Positions 34,798 through 44,135 are shown, counted from the first letter of the stretch. The stretch: DNA of 64,000 nucleotides from Methylobacterium aerolatum (GCF_022179085.1 NZ_BPQE01000031.1:62001-126000); one strand, 5' to 3'. Program-made: numbers and translations. Notes: generated by a model not told the origin, from the letters alone.

Positions 34798-35370
34798 TCA
34801 GGCTGCCGCGCCCGCCTTGGCGGCGCGGGACACGTCGATGAGGGCCGAGAGTTCGGCCGCCGCGGCGTTGATTCGGAGCGTCAGGGCTTCGTCGGCCTCG
34901 GCGGCGGCGGTCAGGCAGTCCGGCCCGGCATAGACCGAGGTCGGCGCGATGTGGGAGGCGAAGAAGCCGAAGAGGGGCCGCAGGGCATGTTCGACCACCA
35001 GCGCGTGGCGCAGGCCGCCCCCCGTGGCGGTCAGCACAACCGGCATCCCCGCGAGCCGCGCAGGCTCGATGAGATCGAAGACGTGCTTGAACAGGCCGGC
35101 ATAGCCGCCCTGATAGACGGGCGTGCCGACGATCAGCGCGTCGGCGTTCTCGATGGCGTCAATCAGCCGGGCGGCGGGTAGGGTCAGCTCGTCGCGGGAG
35201 CTGACGCCGAGGCCGGGGCCGGCATCGACGAGATCGTACACCCGCAGATCCACCCGGCGCAGGCGCGTCAGCTCGGCGCCGACCGCCTCCACGAGAAGGC
35301 GGGTGCGCGCCGGGCGCTTGGGGCTCGCGGCGAAGGCGACGACGCGGGGAAGGCGCACGGAGCGTGTCAC
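34798..35370 (-). CDS. NAD(P)H-dependent FMN reductase (SsuE/MsuE-like)
   Basis: A flavodoxin-fold reductase that makes free FMNH2 for two-component monooxygenases. The 190-residue protein has the flavin-phosphate loop ASPKRPARTRLLVEAV near the N-terminus, the conserved GTPVYQGGYAGLFKHVFDLI (about residues 82-101), and PVVLTATGGGLRHALVVEHA, LRPLFGFF as in MsuE/SsuE. GTG 35370 follows GAGGTGG. It would be a suitable FMNH2 source for SfnG at 9070, although the genes are 25 kb apart. The pairing is inferred. Confidence 0.85.
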   Translation of the reverse strand: MTRSVRLPRVVAFAASPKRPARTRLLVEAVGAELTRLRRVDLRVYDLVDAGPGLGVSSRDELTLPAARLIDAIENADALIVGTPVYQGGYAGLFKHVFDLIEPARLAGMPVVLTATGGGLRHALVVEHALRPLFGFFASHIAPTSVYAGPDCLTAAAEADEALTLRINAAAAELSALIDVSRAAKAGAAA

Positions 35371-35467
35371 GACTGACCACCTCGGAAACGGGTGACACGG
35401 TCACCGCAAGGCCCGGACCGTCGGGAGCCCGGAACCGTTCCTATAACGTGGGCTGGATAATGAGTGT

Positions 35468-36127
35468 TCAACCCGCAAGCCGCCATACGTGGCTTCGTTT
35501 GATCTCGGTATCCTCCAGGCTCCTCGAAACGGGCACGGAGTAAGTGGCGACGCATGTCAGGCGCTCGCGCGGAAGGTAGGTCCGGCCCGGGTCGCCGATC
35601 AGGACGGTGCGCCCCGCCGCCCGCGCACCCAGCAGCCACGCGGTGACGGCGGCGGCGAGGTCGCGCTCGTAGAACACGTCCGCCGCGAAGACGATGTCGC
35701 AGTCCGGGACGGTGCCGAGCAGGTCGTCCCCCGTTGCGACGATATGCTCGCCGACGGCGTTGGCCTGCGCGTTGAGCGGGATGGCGGCGAGCGCGAAGGC
35801 ATCGAGGTCGCTCGCCAGGACGCTGCGCGCGCCGGCCTTCGCCGCCGCGATGGCGCAAAGACCGGAGCCCGAGGCGAAGTCCACAACGCGGCGCCCGGCG
35901 ACGAGGTCCGGCGTATCGAGGATGTAGCGGGCGAGGGCCTGCCCCCCGGCCCAGGCGAAGGCCCAGAAGGGCGGCGGCAGCCCGATCTGCTCCAGTTCCT
36001 CCTCCGTCCGCTGCCAGAGTTCGGTCGCCTCGTCGGCCACGTGGAGGACGATCTCGGGCGCATGGGGGACGGGGCGGAGGCGGGTGTGGGCGCGGATGAA
36101 GCCGTCGGGATCGTCGCAGGCGCGCAT
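35468..36127 (-). CDS. Class I SAM-dependent methyltransferase (ETFB lysine methyltransferase-like)
   Basis: A 219-residue seven-beta-strand methyltransferase. Visible motifs are GLPPPFWAFAWAGGQALARY before the SAM site, motif I VVDFASGSGLCAIAAAKAGA (about residues 80-99), LASDLDAFALAAIPLNAQAN and DIVFAADVFYE (motif post-II). The PPFWAFAWAGGQALARY block is characteristic of the group that contains the electron-transfer-flavoprotein beta lysine methyltransferase, so a protein lysine target is plausible. It starts 2 bases after the glycosyltransferase stop, so the two form an operon although their functions look unrelated. Confidence 0.82.
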   Translation of the reverse strand: MRACDDPDGFIRAHTRLRPVPHAPEIVLHVADEATELWQRTEEELEQIGLPPPFWAFAWAGGQALARYILDTPDLVAGRRVVDFASGSGLCAIAAAKAGARSVLASDLDAFALAAIPLNAQANAVGEHIVATGDDLLGTVPDCDIVFAADVFYERDLAAAVTAWLLGARAAGRTVLIGDPGRTYLPRERLTCVATYSVPVSRSLEDTEIKRSHVWRLAG

Positions 36128-36129
36128 CG

Positions 36130-37293
36130 TCAGCCGTCCAGAAGGCTGCGCCAGAGGCGTCCGGTCGCCTCGGCGACGGCCTCCTCGGTATAGCCGCCGG
36201 TCTCGATCCGGTGGTGGGCGGCGGCGCCCATCGATGCCACGAGGGCGGGATCGGCGGCGAGCCGCGTCAGGGCGGCGGCCAGGGCGGCGGCATCGTCGGG
36301 CGGGACGACGAACCCCTCCGTGCCGTCGCGGATCAGGTCACGGCAGCCGGGTACGTCGGTGGTGAGGCAGGCCCGGCCGCAGGCGGCGGCCTCCAGAAGG
36401 CTGCGTGGCAGCCCCTCCCCCCCGCGCGAGGGCAGGCAGGCGACGTGGTGGTCGGCCCAGACGGCGGGGACGTCCGCGCTCGGCCCGTGCCACGCCACAC
36501 CCTCCCGCGACCAGGACCGGAGGTCGGCCTCCGTGATCGATTTCCGGTTGTCCGGGTCGGGAGCGCCGACGAGCGACAGCTCCACCGCCGCGCCCTCGGC
36601 GCGGGCGAGGCGCGTCGCCTCCACGGCGAGGTCGATCCCCTTCGACCACAGCATCCGCGAAACCACGGCCACCTTGAGGGGCGGAGCGGGCGGGAGCGGC
36701 CGGGGCGCGTAGAGCGCGGGATCGATGCCCGCGCCGCCGACGATCGTCACCGTGCCGTCGGAGGGGTCGAGGCCGAGTGCCAGGGCGTCCGAGGGGTTCT
36801 CGAACAGGAACCGGGTCCGGCGCGTCGCCAGCGGCCCCCGGATGAGCGCCTTGAGGGCCAGCCGTCCCGTGCGCCCGATCCGGTCGTTCCGGGCGCCGAT
36901 CAGGCCGAGGCCGGTGACGGCGAAGATCCGCGCCGGGATGCCCGCCATGGCGGCGGCCGTCCCGCCGATCAGGATCGCCCGCAGGGCGATGCAGTGGACG
37001 ATGTCGGGCTTCAGCGCCTTCAGGATCGCGGCGAGCTGGCCCGCCGCGTAGCCCGCGCCCATCGGGTTGAGGCTCGCCCGCTCCGCTTCCAGCGCCACGA
37101 CCTTGGCGCCGGTCGCCTCGATGGCGGCCCTGTGGGCGCGAACGCGGGCGATGACGACCACGTCGAGCCCCATCGCCACCGCGCGCCGCGCCATCGGCAG
37201 GAAATGCGAGGCGAAGAACCAATCCTCCGTGGCGACGAAGGCCAGGCGGCGGGCGGGCGCGCCGGAGCGGTCGGCGTGATCAGGAGCAACCAT
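36130..37293 (-). CDS. Glycosyltransferase family 4-like protein
   Basis: A 387-residue GT-B fold enzyme that transfers a sugar from a nucleotide donor, probably in surface polysaccharide synthesis. The N-terminal domain has RLAFVATEDWFFASHFLPMA and PDIVHCIALRAILIG. The C-terminal domain has KVAVVSRMLWSKGIDLAVEA (about residue 210) and the donor-site GGEGLPRSLLEAAACGRACL with the E-x7-E pattern (about 307-326), then TDVPGCRDLIRDG. ATG 37293 is chosen after GGAG; the long upstream open frame overlaps topoisomerase coding sequence and is discarded. The donor and acceptor are unknown. Confidence 0.9.
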   Translation of the reverse strand: MVAPDHADRSGAPARRLAFVATEDWFFASHFLPMARRAVAMGLDVVVIARVRAHRAAIEATGAKVVALEAERASLNPMGAGYAAGQLAAILKALKPDIVHCIALRAILIGGTAAAMAGIPARIFAVTGLGLIGARNDRIGRTGRLALKALIRGPLATRRTRFLFENPSDALALGLDPSDGTVTIVGGAGIDPALYAPRPLPPAPPLKVAVVSRMLWSKGIDLAVEATRLARAEGAAVELSLVGAPDPDNRKSITEADLRSWSREGVAWHGPSADVPAVWADHHVACLPSRGGEGLPRSLLEAAACGRACLTTDVPGCRDLIRDGTEGFVVPPDDAAALAAALTRLAADPALVASMGAAAHHRIETGGYTEEAVAEATGRLWRSLLDG

Positions 37294-37416
37294 CCCACGG
37301 CTGTGCACCCCTTCGGCCCGAAACGGAAGCCGGACGGGGCACCCGGAACGGCGATGCCGGGGCTGGGGTTGTCGAGGGCCGGGACGCCTCGATCCCGCGC
37401 GCCGGGAGGTTGCGTC

Positions 37417-38610
37417 ATGGCTGGGACGGAGTGCGCGGAGAGGGGCGGCGACCTGCGCGCTGCCGCGGCCGAGGTCGGGCTGACCTACGTGGACGATTCC
37501 CGTCCCGGCCTCACCCGCCGCCGCAGCGGCAAGGGCTTCAGCTTCTACGACACGAAGGGCGCGCCGGTGCGCGACCCGTCCACCATCGAGCGGATCAATA
37601 AGCTCGCCATTCCCCCGGCCTACACGGATGTCTGGATCTGCCCCCGCCGCAACGGCCACATCCAGGCGACGGGGCGCGACGCCAAGGGGCGCAAGCAGTA
37701 CCGCTACCACCCCGAGTTCCGCCAAGCCCGCGAGGCGAACAAGTTCACCCGGATCATGAGCTTCGCCGACGCCCTGCCCGCGATCCGCGCGCGGATCGAC
37801 GCGGACATGCGCCGCAAGGGCCTGCCGCGCGACAAGGTGCTGGCCACCGTCGTCCACCTGCTGGAAACGACGCTGATCCGCGTCGGCAACGACGACTACG
37901 CCCGCACCAACCGCAGCTACGGGCTCACCACCCTGCGGGATCCCCACGTCACGATCGCGGGATCGGAGCTGACCTTCCGCTTCAAGGGCAAGAGCGGCAA
38001 GGAATGGAACGTCTCGTTGAAGGACCGGCGCGTCGCCCGCATCGTGAAGGCCTGCCAGGACCTGCCGGGCCAGGAGCTGTTCCAGTACATCGACGGCGAC
38101 GGCGTCCGCCGCGACGTGACCTCATCGGACGTCAACGACTATCTCCGCGAGATCACCGGCGAGGACTACACGGCCAAGGACTTCCGCACCTGGGCGGGCA
38201 CGGTGCTGGCGGCCCTCGGCCTCAACGCCTTCGAGGCCTTCGACAGTGAGGCGGGCGCCAAGCGCAACGTCCGCACCGCGATCGAGGAGGTGGCCCAGCG
38301 GCTGGGCAACACGCCGACGATCTGCCGGAAGTGCTACATCCATCCCGAGATCCTCGATTGCTACCTCGAGGGCGCGCTGGTCGATCAGATGCGCGGTGCG
38401 GTCGAATCGGAACTGACCGACGATCCCGGGCGGCTCCGCCCGGAGGAGGCCGCCGTCCTGGGGCTTCTGCAGACGCGCCTCGCCCGAGTCCAGGCGAGCG
38501 CCAAGGCCAAGCGCGGTGGCCGGGTGAAGGCCGCCTCGGGCGGGGGGAAGTCAGCCGCCCGTGCCCGCAAGCCCGCGCGTCGGCGGGAGGCCGAGGCCGA
38601 GGCCGCCTGA
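37417..38610 (+). CDS. DNA topoisomerase IB (poxvirus/eukaryotic type)
   Basis: Relaxes supercoiled DNA by transient nicking of one strand. The 397-residue enzyme has the N-terminal clamp domain (GLTYVDDSRPGLTRRRSGKG, IERINKLAIPPAYTDVWICP) and the catalytic domain: ETTLIRVGNDDYARTNRSYG, RFKGKSGKEWNVSL, KDFRTWAGTVLAALGL, and the nucleophile Tyr about residue 307 in CRKCYIHPEIL. A Lys/Arg/Ala-rich C-terminal tail (about 350-397) probably adds DNA affinity. ATG 37417 follows GGGAGG. Upstream open frame to 36211 is antisense to the glycosyltransferase and is rejected. Confidence 0.95.
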   Translation: MAGTECAERGGDLRAAAAEVGLTYVDDSRPGLTRRRSGKGFSFYDTKGAPVRDPSTIERINKLAIPPAYTDVWICPRRNGHIQATGRDAKGRKQYRYHPEFRQAREANKFTRIMSFADALPAIRARIDADMRRKGLPRDKVLATVVHLLETTLIRVGNDDYARTNRSYGLTTLRDPHVTIAGSELTFRFKGKSGKEWNVSLKDRRVARIVKACQDLPGQELFQYIDGDGVRRDVTSSDVNDYLREITGEDYTAKDFRTWAGTVLAALGLNAFEAFDSEAGAKRNVRTAIEEVAQRLGNTPTICRKCYIHPEILDCYLEGALVDQMRGAVESELTDDPGRLRPEEAAVLGLLQTRLARVQASAKAKRGGRVKAASGGGKSAARARKPARRREAEAEAA

Positions 38611-38688
38611 GGCATCCCCGCCGTTCCGGGTCGGGAGGCGCGGTCCGGAGGCGCCGGTGATCGCGCCCCCGGAGACCGTCGCGATCCG

Positions 38689-39375
38689 TCAGTGACGCGA
38701 GGGCCGGTCGGAGCCGCCGGGCTGCTGGGCCGGGCGGGATTCGCCGCGCTGGCGGGCGGGTTCGCTGTCCACCACCGGCGCGAGGCCGAGCTGGCGGGCC
38801 AGGGAGACCAGATCCTTCAGACGCCCGGTCTGCGTCTTGCGGCGCAGGTTGAGGCGGTGGGTCTCCACCGTGCGGACGCTGAGGGCGAGGCGGCGGGCCA
38901 CCTCCTTGTTGCTGAAGCCCGCGCTGAGGAAACGGAGCACCTCGGCCTCGCGGGGGGTGAGACCCTGCCCGTCCATCGCCTCCCCCGTCGCCTTCGCCTC
39001 GGAGGGGACGAGGCAATCCGAGCCCTCGGCCAGGGCGAGGATCGCGGCGCAGAGGTCGCGGGGCGTCTTGGTCCGGGCGACGAAGGCATCGACCCCGGCC
39101 GCGAGCAGGGCGCGGATGTCGTCCGCCGCGAGGGCCTTGAAGGAGACGAGCACGCGCAGGCTCGGCTTGCGCTCCTTCAGGCCGACGATCCGGGCGATGC
39201 CGTCCGCGAGGCGGATCTCGTCGAGGAAGACGAGGGCGACGGCCGGTCCTTGGCTACCGGCGAGGTCTTCCTCACCGATCGTGGAGAATTCCGGCATGTG
39301 TTCGAGGCTCGCACGCATGGTCGCGCTCGAGTCCTGCGGTTCATCCAGGATAAGGACGCCAACGGGCGTAGTCAT
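38689..39375 (-). CDS. LuxR/FixJ-type response regulator
   Basis: A 228-residue two-domain transcription factor. The N-terminal half resembles a receiver domain (VGVLILDEPQDS with the acidic pocket; ALVFLDEIRLADG with a possible phospho-Asp; VARTKTPRDL with the Lys), though spacing and sequence are divergent. The C-terminal GerE/LuxR helix-turn-helix is clear: GLTPREAEVLRFLSAGFSNK, EVARRLALSVRTVETHRLNL (about residues 138-178). A basic tail follows. No histidine kinase is adjacent, so the input signal is unknown. Confidence 0.88.
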   Translation of the reverse strand: MTTPVGVLILDEPQDSSATMRASLEHMPEFSTIGEEDLAGSQGPAVALVFLDEIRLADGIARIVGLKERKPSLRVLVSFKALAADDIRALLAAGVDAFVARTKTPRDLCAAILALAEGSDCLVPSEAKATGEAMDGQGLTPREAEVLRFLSAGFSNKEVARRLALSVRTVETHRLNLRRKTQTGRLKDLVSLARQLGLAPVVDSEPARQRGESRPAQQPGGSDRPSRH

Positions 39376-39584
39376 CGATCCCGTACCTCAATTTCCCTGG
39401 CCGGGACATCCTGCCAAGTTCCCGGAAGACTTTCCAAGAAACGTTCCACCTCACGGGGCGGGAAATTAAGGTTTATTGCGCGTCAATCGGGGCCGAATCC
39501 AGGGCTGTACTTCGATCCCTGTGCCAAAGCGGGAATGATGGTGGTCAACTCAACCTTAAGGTGTGTTTCGTTCCGGGGCGTGTC

Positions 39585-40481
39585 TCACACCGCCTGTGCC
39601 GTGCCTGAATTCATCGCTTCCGCCACCACCCGGTTCCGCCCTCCGGCCTTGGCCGCGTAGAGCGCGACGTCGGCGCGCTTCAGAAGGGCGTGTACGCTGT
39701 CCGGCCCGCTCCAGGTCGAGACGCCGAAGCTGCAGGTGAGGCCGCAGGTGTCGTCGCCGCAGGCGATGCGCAGCGTCCGCGCGCGCACGCGCAGGCCCTC
39801 GGCGTAGTGCAGGGCGGAGGCGAGATCGCGCTCCGGCAGGACGATCCCGAACTCCTCTCCCCCGAGGCGCCCGACGATCCCGGTCTCCCCGAGCAGGGCG
39901 CCGACCGCGCGGATCGCCGTGTCGCCGACATCGTGGCCGTGGTTATCGTTGATACGCTTGAACAGGTCGATGTCCACCAGGATGCACGAAAGGGCGGTCC
40001 CCGACTGTGCGCGCAGGGCGGCGGCCTCGGCGCGTTCCCGAAAGGCGCGGCGGTTGAGGAGGCCGGTGAGCGCGTCTGTCTCCGCCAGCCGGATCAACTC
40101 CTCCTGCAGCCGGGTCATGCGCTCGGCGGCGCGGAGGCGGGCGTGCAACTCCTCGGCCTTCGGCGGCTTCTCGATGAAGTCGTCGGCGCCGCTGTCGAGC
40201 GCCTCGGCCAGCGTGTGGACGCAGTTGGCGGAGGACATCATGATGATGTGCAGGGGCCGTCGCTCCTCGGCGAGGATCCGCGCCGACCAGCACAGTTCGA
40301 GGCCGCTGAGCGGCCGGACCTCAAGGCTCGAGATCACGACGCGCACGTCGGGCGTCGCCTCCAGGAACCGAAGGGCGGCGTCGGATTCGGTGAACTCGTG
40401 CACGGTGTGCCCGTGGGATTCGAGCATCGACCCGATGATCCTCAGGACGACTAGGCTCGAGTCGACGACGGCGATGCGCAT
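39585..40481 (-). CDS. REC-GGDEF diguanylate cyclase with degenerate receiver
   Basis: Makes the second messenger c-di-GMP from GTP. The 298-residue protein has a receiver domain (residues 1-118) and a GGDEF domain (about 130-298) with LAETDALTGLLNRRAFRERA, DIDLFKRINDNHGHDVGDTA and the active-site VGRLGGEEFGIVLPE. In the receiver, the conserved Lys is present (DDFIEKPPKAEE). The phospho-acceptor position reads VVISSLEVRPLSGLEL, with Ser where Asp is expected, so ordinary phosphorylation is unlikely. No allosteric RxxD inhibitory site is seen four residues before GGEEF. Confidence 0.92.
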   Translation of the reverse strand: MRIAVVDSSLVVLRIIGSMLESHGHTVHEFTESDAALRFLEATPDVRVVISSLEVRPLSGLELCWSARILAEERRPLHIIMMSSANCVHTLAEALDSGADDFIEKPPKAEELHARLRAAERMTRLQEELIRLAETDALTGLLNRRAFRERAEAAALRAQSGTALSCILVDIDLFKRINDNHGHDVGDTAIRAVGALLGETGIVGRLGGEEFGIVLPERDLASALHYAEGLRVRARTLRIACGDDTCGLTCSFGVSTWSGPDSVHALLKRADVALYAAKAGGRNRVVAEAMNSGTAQAV

Positions 40482-40556
40482 GGCGATCTCGACATTCTTC
40501 GATGCGCATCATGAACTGGAAAGCTTAAGGCCATCACAACGAAGGGTTGTGCACCC

Positions 40557-40886
40557 GTGACGGCTCCCCCGGTCACGCCGGACGGCCGCTACATCGTCGT
40601 GCGGGGGCGACTGTGGCGGTGCGCCAATCCGTCGCTGCCCGAGGCGCGGCGGAGCGAGCTGGTGCACGACCTGATGGCGGCCCGCCGCGCCGTGGCCCGG
40701 GCCAAGCGAAGCGAGCGGGCTGCCGATCTTGCGGAGGCCCGCCGGGCGGTCGATGCCGCCAAGACGGCGTTGGGCGAGCGCGGACCGGTTTGGTGGGCCG
40801 ACGGTACGCCGGATCTCAACCGCAGGATGGCGCGCAACACGGTCTACGCCGAGTGGTTCGCCGGTCTCAGCGATGGGGAAGCGTGA
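40557..40886 (+). CDS. Small conserved hypothetical protein
   Basis: A 109-residue soluble protein starting at GTG 40557. It has a short beta-hairpin start (DGRYIVVRGRLWRCANPSLP), a long charged helix (LVHDLMAARRAVARAKRSER, LAEARRAVDAAKTALGERGP), and a Trp-rich end (VWWADGTPDLNRRMARNTVY, AEWFAGL). The compact conserved-looking W/C/R pattern suggests a real family, but I know no function. Its last 20 bases overlap the 3' end of the convergent secreted-protein gene. Confidence 0.75.
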   Translation: MTAPPVTPDGRYIVVRGRLWRCANPSLPEARRSELVHDLMAARRAVARAKRSERAADLAEARRAVDAAKTALGERGPVWWADGTPDLNRRMARNTVYAEWFAGLSDGEA

Positions 40887-41283
40887 GGTTGACCACCCGC
40901 ACGCCCGGCGCGGTGGACGTTACCTTGCGGGACACGAAACCCTGACGCACCCGCCTGCGGGGTTGCGGCGCGTCGATCACCGTCAGGGTCGGCGCCGCCA
41001 CGGGCGGCGCGGCGATGCCGGAAACAGTGGGGATGCCGTAGGTGCCGTAGCTCCAGGCCGGCGGGACGAGCTGGCTCGGCCGGGGCACGGCGGTGAACGG
41101 GGCACCGACGTAGTCGCCGTTGATCAGGGGCGCCGCGAACCCGCCCTCGTAGCCGCCGGGATAGCCGCCATAGGTCTGGTATGAGGTGCCGTAGCGGACG
41201 GTCGTGTGACGGTCCTGCGCGACGGCGGGGGTCGCCGCGCTCAGCGCGAGGGCGGCGATCATCGAAAGGGTACGCATACGCAT
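40867..41283 (-). CDS. Secreted Tyr/Gly/Pro-rich hypothetical protein
   Basis: A 138-residue protein with signal peptide MRMRTLSMIAALALSAATPAVA, then QDRHTTVRYGTSYQTYGGYP, a low-complexity surface-type region, and a basic C-terminus (QPRRRVRQGFVSRKVTSTAP). The start is ATG 41283, with GGAG about 9 bases upstream. It has no enzymatic motif. Next to it on the same strand is another short secreted protein gene (41401-41634). Confidence 0.7.
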   Translation of the reverse strand: MRMRTLSMIAALALSAATPAVAQDRHTTVRYGTSYQTYGGYPGGYEGGFAAPLINGDYVGAPFTAVPRPSQLVPPAWSYGTYGIPTVSGIAAPPVAAPTLTVIDAPQPRRRVRQGFVSRKVTSTAPGVRVVNLTLPHR

Positions 41284-41400
41284 CGGCAAGCTCCGGTTGC
41301 GGCCGGTCTCGAACCGGAACGGGTCACCGCCGATCTCGTTCCGGCGGGGGACCCGGCGCCAGTCGCGGCGACTGCGTATGCCGGAGGTGCCCCCCGGCTT

Positions 41401-41634
41401 TCAGCGGCAGGTCGGGACCTTGCGGACCACCCAGCCCTCACCCTCGATCCACAGGCGGCGGCGGCTGCGGCCGCAGGCGGGGCCGGGCTCGGGCGTCGTC
41501 ACCGACACCGGCCGGACGGCCGACGTCGCCTCCGCAGCCTGCGGTTCGGCGGTGGCGGTGCGCGTCGTCCGCGCCTCCGCAGTGGCGAGGCAGGCGAAGA
41601 CGCAAGCGGCGCCGAGGGCGAGCGAACGAAGCAT
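41401..41634 (-). CDS. Small secreted hypothetical protein
   Basis: A 77-residue protein with signal peptide MLRSLALGAACVFACLATAEA and a mature region containing a Cys pair (PGPACGRSRRRLWIEGEGWV, VRKVPTCR), which could form one disulfide. The REGEGWVVRKV-like end with Trp is the most structured part. It is a typical short exported protein of this lineage; function unknown. Together with the gene at 40867 it forms a tandem pair on the minus strand. Confidence 0.7.
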   Translation of the reverse strand: MLRSLALGAACVFACLATAEARTTRTATAEPQAAEATSAVRPVSVTTPEPGPACGRSRRRLWIEGEGWVVRKVPTCR

Positions 41635-41920
41635 GGGATGTCCTGGCGGAGGGACCGATCCACCGATCGTTAAGGAAATGCGCGGGGGGCCGAGATGGTT
41701 GCACGGCCAAGGTTGCTACTGTGCGTTGCAACGCCGTCCTCAGTGCCCGAAGGACGGTCGAGCCGGAAGGCGGAGAACGGCCTGGCCACAGCTTTCCCTC
41801 GGCGCAGGTTTAACGATCGGGGCGCCGCCGCCTTCCGAGGGCGATCCTCTCTTAGACTTCGGCCCCGCCGCGCGTTAGACGAAGGTCGCTCTTCCGGACG
41901 CGCAGGCGCCGATCAGGTTC

Positions 41921-42967
41921 ATGACCAAGCCGAAAGCCCCGACCAATCCGCTCCTGTCCGCCGACAAGCGCGTGGACGACGCGGATCAGTCCATCCGCCC
42001 GCTGAACCTTTCTGAGTTCATCGGCCAGCGGGCGGCGCGGGCGAACATGCAGATCTTCATCGAGGCCGCCCGGAAGACCGGCCAAGCCCTCGACCATGTG
42101 CTGTTCGTGGGCCCCCCCGGCCTCGGCAAGACGACGCTGGCGCAGATCGTGGCGCGGGAACTCGGCGTGAACTTCCGTTCCACCTCGGGTCCGGTGATCG
42201 CCAAGGCCGGCGACCTCGCCGCGCAGCTCACCAATCTGGACGAGCGCGACGTGCTCTTCATCGACGAGATCCACCGCCTCAACCCGGCGGTGGAGGAGAT
42301 CCTCTATCCGGCGATGGAGGATTATCAGCTCGACCTGATCATCGGCGAGGGTCCGGCGGCCCGCTCGGTGAAGATCGAACTGCCGAAGTTCACCCTGGTG
42401 GGCGCCACCACCCGCGCCGGCCTCCTCACGACGCCGCTCCGCGACCGTTTCGGCATCCCGATCCGCCTCGAATTCTACGAGATCGACGAGTTGGAGCAGA
42501 TCGTCGCGCGCGGCGCGCGCGTCCTCGGCCTCGGTATGTCGGCGGAGGGGGCCAACGAGATCGCCAAGCGCGCCCGGGGCACGCCGCGCATCGCCGGGCG
42601 CCTGCTCCGCCGTGTGCGCGACTTCGCCATCGTGGCCGAGGCCGAAACGGTGACGCGGGCCATCGCGGACCGGGCGCTCAAGCTCCTCGACGTGGACGAG
42701 GCCGGTCTCGACGTGATGGACCGGAAGTACCTCAGCCTGATCGCTTCATCCTTCGGCGGCGGCCCGGTCGGGATCGAGACGATCGGAGCGGCTCTGTCCG
42801 AACCGCGCGATGCGATCGAGGACATCGTGGAGCCCTTCCTGATCCAGAAGGGGTTCGTCCAGCGCACGCCGCGCGGTCGCATCCTCACGCCCCACGCCTT
42901 TCGGCACCTCGGCCTCGCCGTCCCGCGCCGCGAGGCGGACCTGTTCGCGGGCGGCGGCGACGCCTGA
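41921..42967 (+). CDS. ruvB: Holliday junction branch migration helicase RuvB
   Basis: RuvB is the hexameric ATPase that drives branch migration of Holliday junctions with RuvA. The 348-residue protein has Walker [21 protein letters not shown] (about residues 62-81), Walker [20 protein letters not shown], sensor 1 [13 protein letters not shown], the arginine finger region [17 protein letters not shown], and the C-terminal winged helix ([20 protein letters not shown]). ruvC and ruvA, which usually precede it, are not adjacent; the upstream neighbour is a small secreted-protein gene on the other strand. Confidence 0.98.
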   Translation: MTKPKAPTNPLLSADKRVDDADQSIRPLNLSEFIGQRAARANMQIFIEAARKTGQALDHVLFVGPPGLGKTTLAQIVARELGVNFRSTSGPVIAKAGDLAAQLTNLDERDVLFIDEIHRLNPAVEEILYPAMEDYQLDLIIGEGPAARSVKIELPKFTLVGATTRAGLLTTPLRDRFGIPIRLEFYEIDELEQIVARGARVLGLGMSAEGANEIAKRARGTPRIAGRLLRRVRDFAIVAEAETVTRAIADRALKLLDVDEAGLDVMDRKYLSLIASSFGGGPVGIETIGAALSEPRDAIEDIVEPFLIQKGFVQRTPRGRILTPHAFRHLGLAVPRREADLFAGGGDA

Positions 42968-43395
42968 GGCGACGGCCCCTTCGTCCGATCGCCGCCCGGC
43001 CGGTGCGTCCGATACCGTTCTAAGGCCGAGCGATCGTCGATCCGACGCGGCCGTTCCTCCGCATCCGTTCCCATACGGCCATGTCCAAACGTAATGGCAG
43101 GTGCCGGCCTGTCTCATGGCTATTGATGGCTGGCGCAATCGGTCGGCGCGGTACTACGTACAACTCAGTAGCGATAAGTCGCTGATGCGCGGGCACAATT
43201 CGAGTATTGGTGCCGATCTCCATTGCCAAGCTTGGCTGATATGGCCTTCTCTAGCGGCGAAGATCGCTGACTTGACCGTGGGAACAGCGGCCAAAAGCTG
43301 CGGTTATGGCCCCGAACGTTTCGTCAGCGAAATGTGACGGCCGCGCATCGCCGCGCGGCCATCCAATCACGAACGGAAAGGGACACTCGTCCGTC
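42968..43395. other. 428-base gap without a gene
   Basis: Between ruvB and the DUF4142 gene. The sequence is less GC-rich than coding DNA; short frames in it have no ribosome site. It presumably carries the promoter of the DUF4142 gene; no clear box is recognised. Confidence 0.5.
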
Positions 43396-44115
43396 ATGAA
43401 GAAGACCACCCTCGCCGCCCTCGGCCTTTCGGTTGCCGCCCTCGCGACCCCGGCGCTCGCCCAGGACGCCCTCCCGGTCCGCATCTTCCCGAACCTCTCC
43501 GAGACCGGCCCGGCTGCGACCTCGACGCCGGCCTTCCGCGCCGAGGCTCTGCGCTCCGACGCCGCCAGCATCGAGGCCAGCCGCATCGCCCTGGAGCGTT
43601 CGCGTAACCCGAACGTCCGCGCTTACGCCAACCGCGTGATCACCGAGCGCAAGGCGACCACCGAGGCTCTCCTCCCTCCCGGCACCTCGCTGAGCCGTGG
43701 CGGCACGGTCGTCTCCGACAACCAGGGCATCAAGACCGACCTGAGCAACCCCGCCGGCTTGATCCTTGCCCCCGTGACGATCGCCGCCAACCTCGGCACG
43801 TCGATCGTCGGCGGCACCCTCGGCGCCGTGGGCCTCGTGGACAACAGCCCGACCGAGCCCGGCCGTCGCGTCGCCCTCGGCGAGCGGGGTCAGGCCCGTC
43901 TGGCGCAGCTCCAGTCGGCCCCGACCGGCCGTGCCTTCGACCGGACCTACATCTCGCAGCAGGCCCGCTCCGACGCCAACACCCTGGCGCTCTACAGCAA
44001 CTACGCCCGTAACGGTGAGAACGCCGTGGGCCGCAAGTTCGCCAACGAGGCGCTGCCCTATATCGCCGAGGAGCACGCCGAGTCGTCGATCCTGGCCAAC
44101 CGCTTCGGCGGCTGA
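43396..44115 (+). CDS. DUF4142 family periplasmic protein
   Basis: A 239-residue exported protein with signal peptide MKKTTLAALGLSVAALATPA. The mature part has the DUF4142 four-helix pattern: FRAEALRSDAASIEASRIAL, RSRNPNVRAYANRVITERKA, then a Gly/Ala-rich hydrophobic insertion (LILAPVTIAANLGTSIVGGT), and FDRTYISQQARSDANTLALY, NYARNGENAVGRKFANEALP, HAESSILANRF. DUF4142 proteins are ferritin-like helical bundles of unknown role, often stress-related. A strong terminator follows. Confidence 0.85.
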   Translation: MKKTTLAALGLSVAALATPALAQDALPVRIFPNLSETGPAATSTPAFRAEALRSDAASIEASRIALERSRNPNVRAYANRVITERKATTEALLPPGTSLSRGGTVVSDNQGIKTDLSNPAGLILAPVTIAANLGTSIVGGTLGAVGLVDNSPTEPGRRVALGERGQARLAQLQSAPTGRAFDRTYISQQARSDANTLALYSNYARNGENAVGRKFANEALPYIAEEHAESSILANRFGG

Positions 44116-44135
44116 GATCCCGGCCGAGACGTGAG

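Noticed and set aside
37294-37947. N-terminal extension of the glycosyltransferase frame
   Set aside because: It runs antisense through the topoisomerase IB start; the glycosyltransferase fold begins after ATG 37293.
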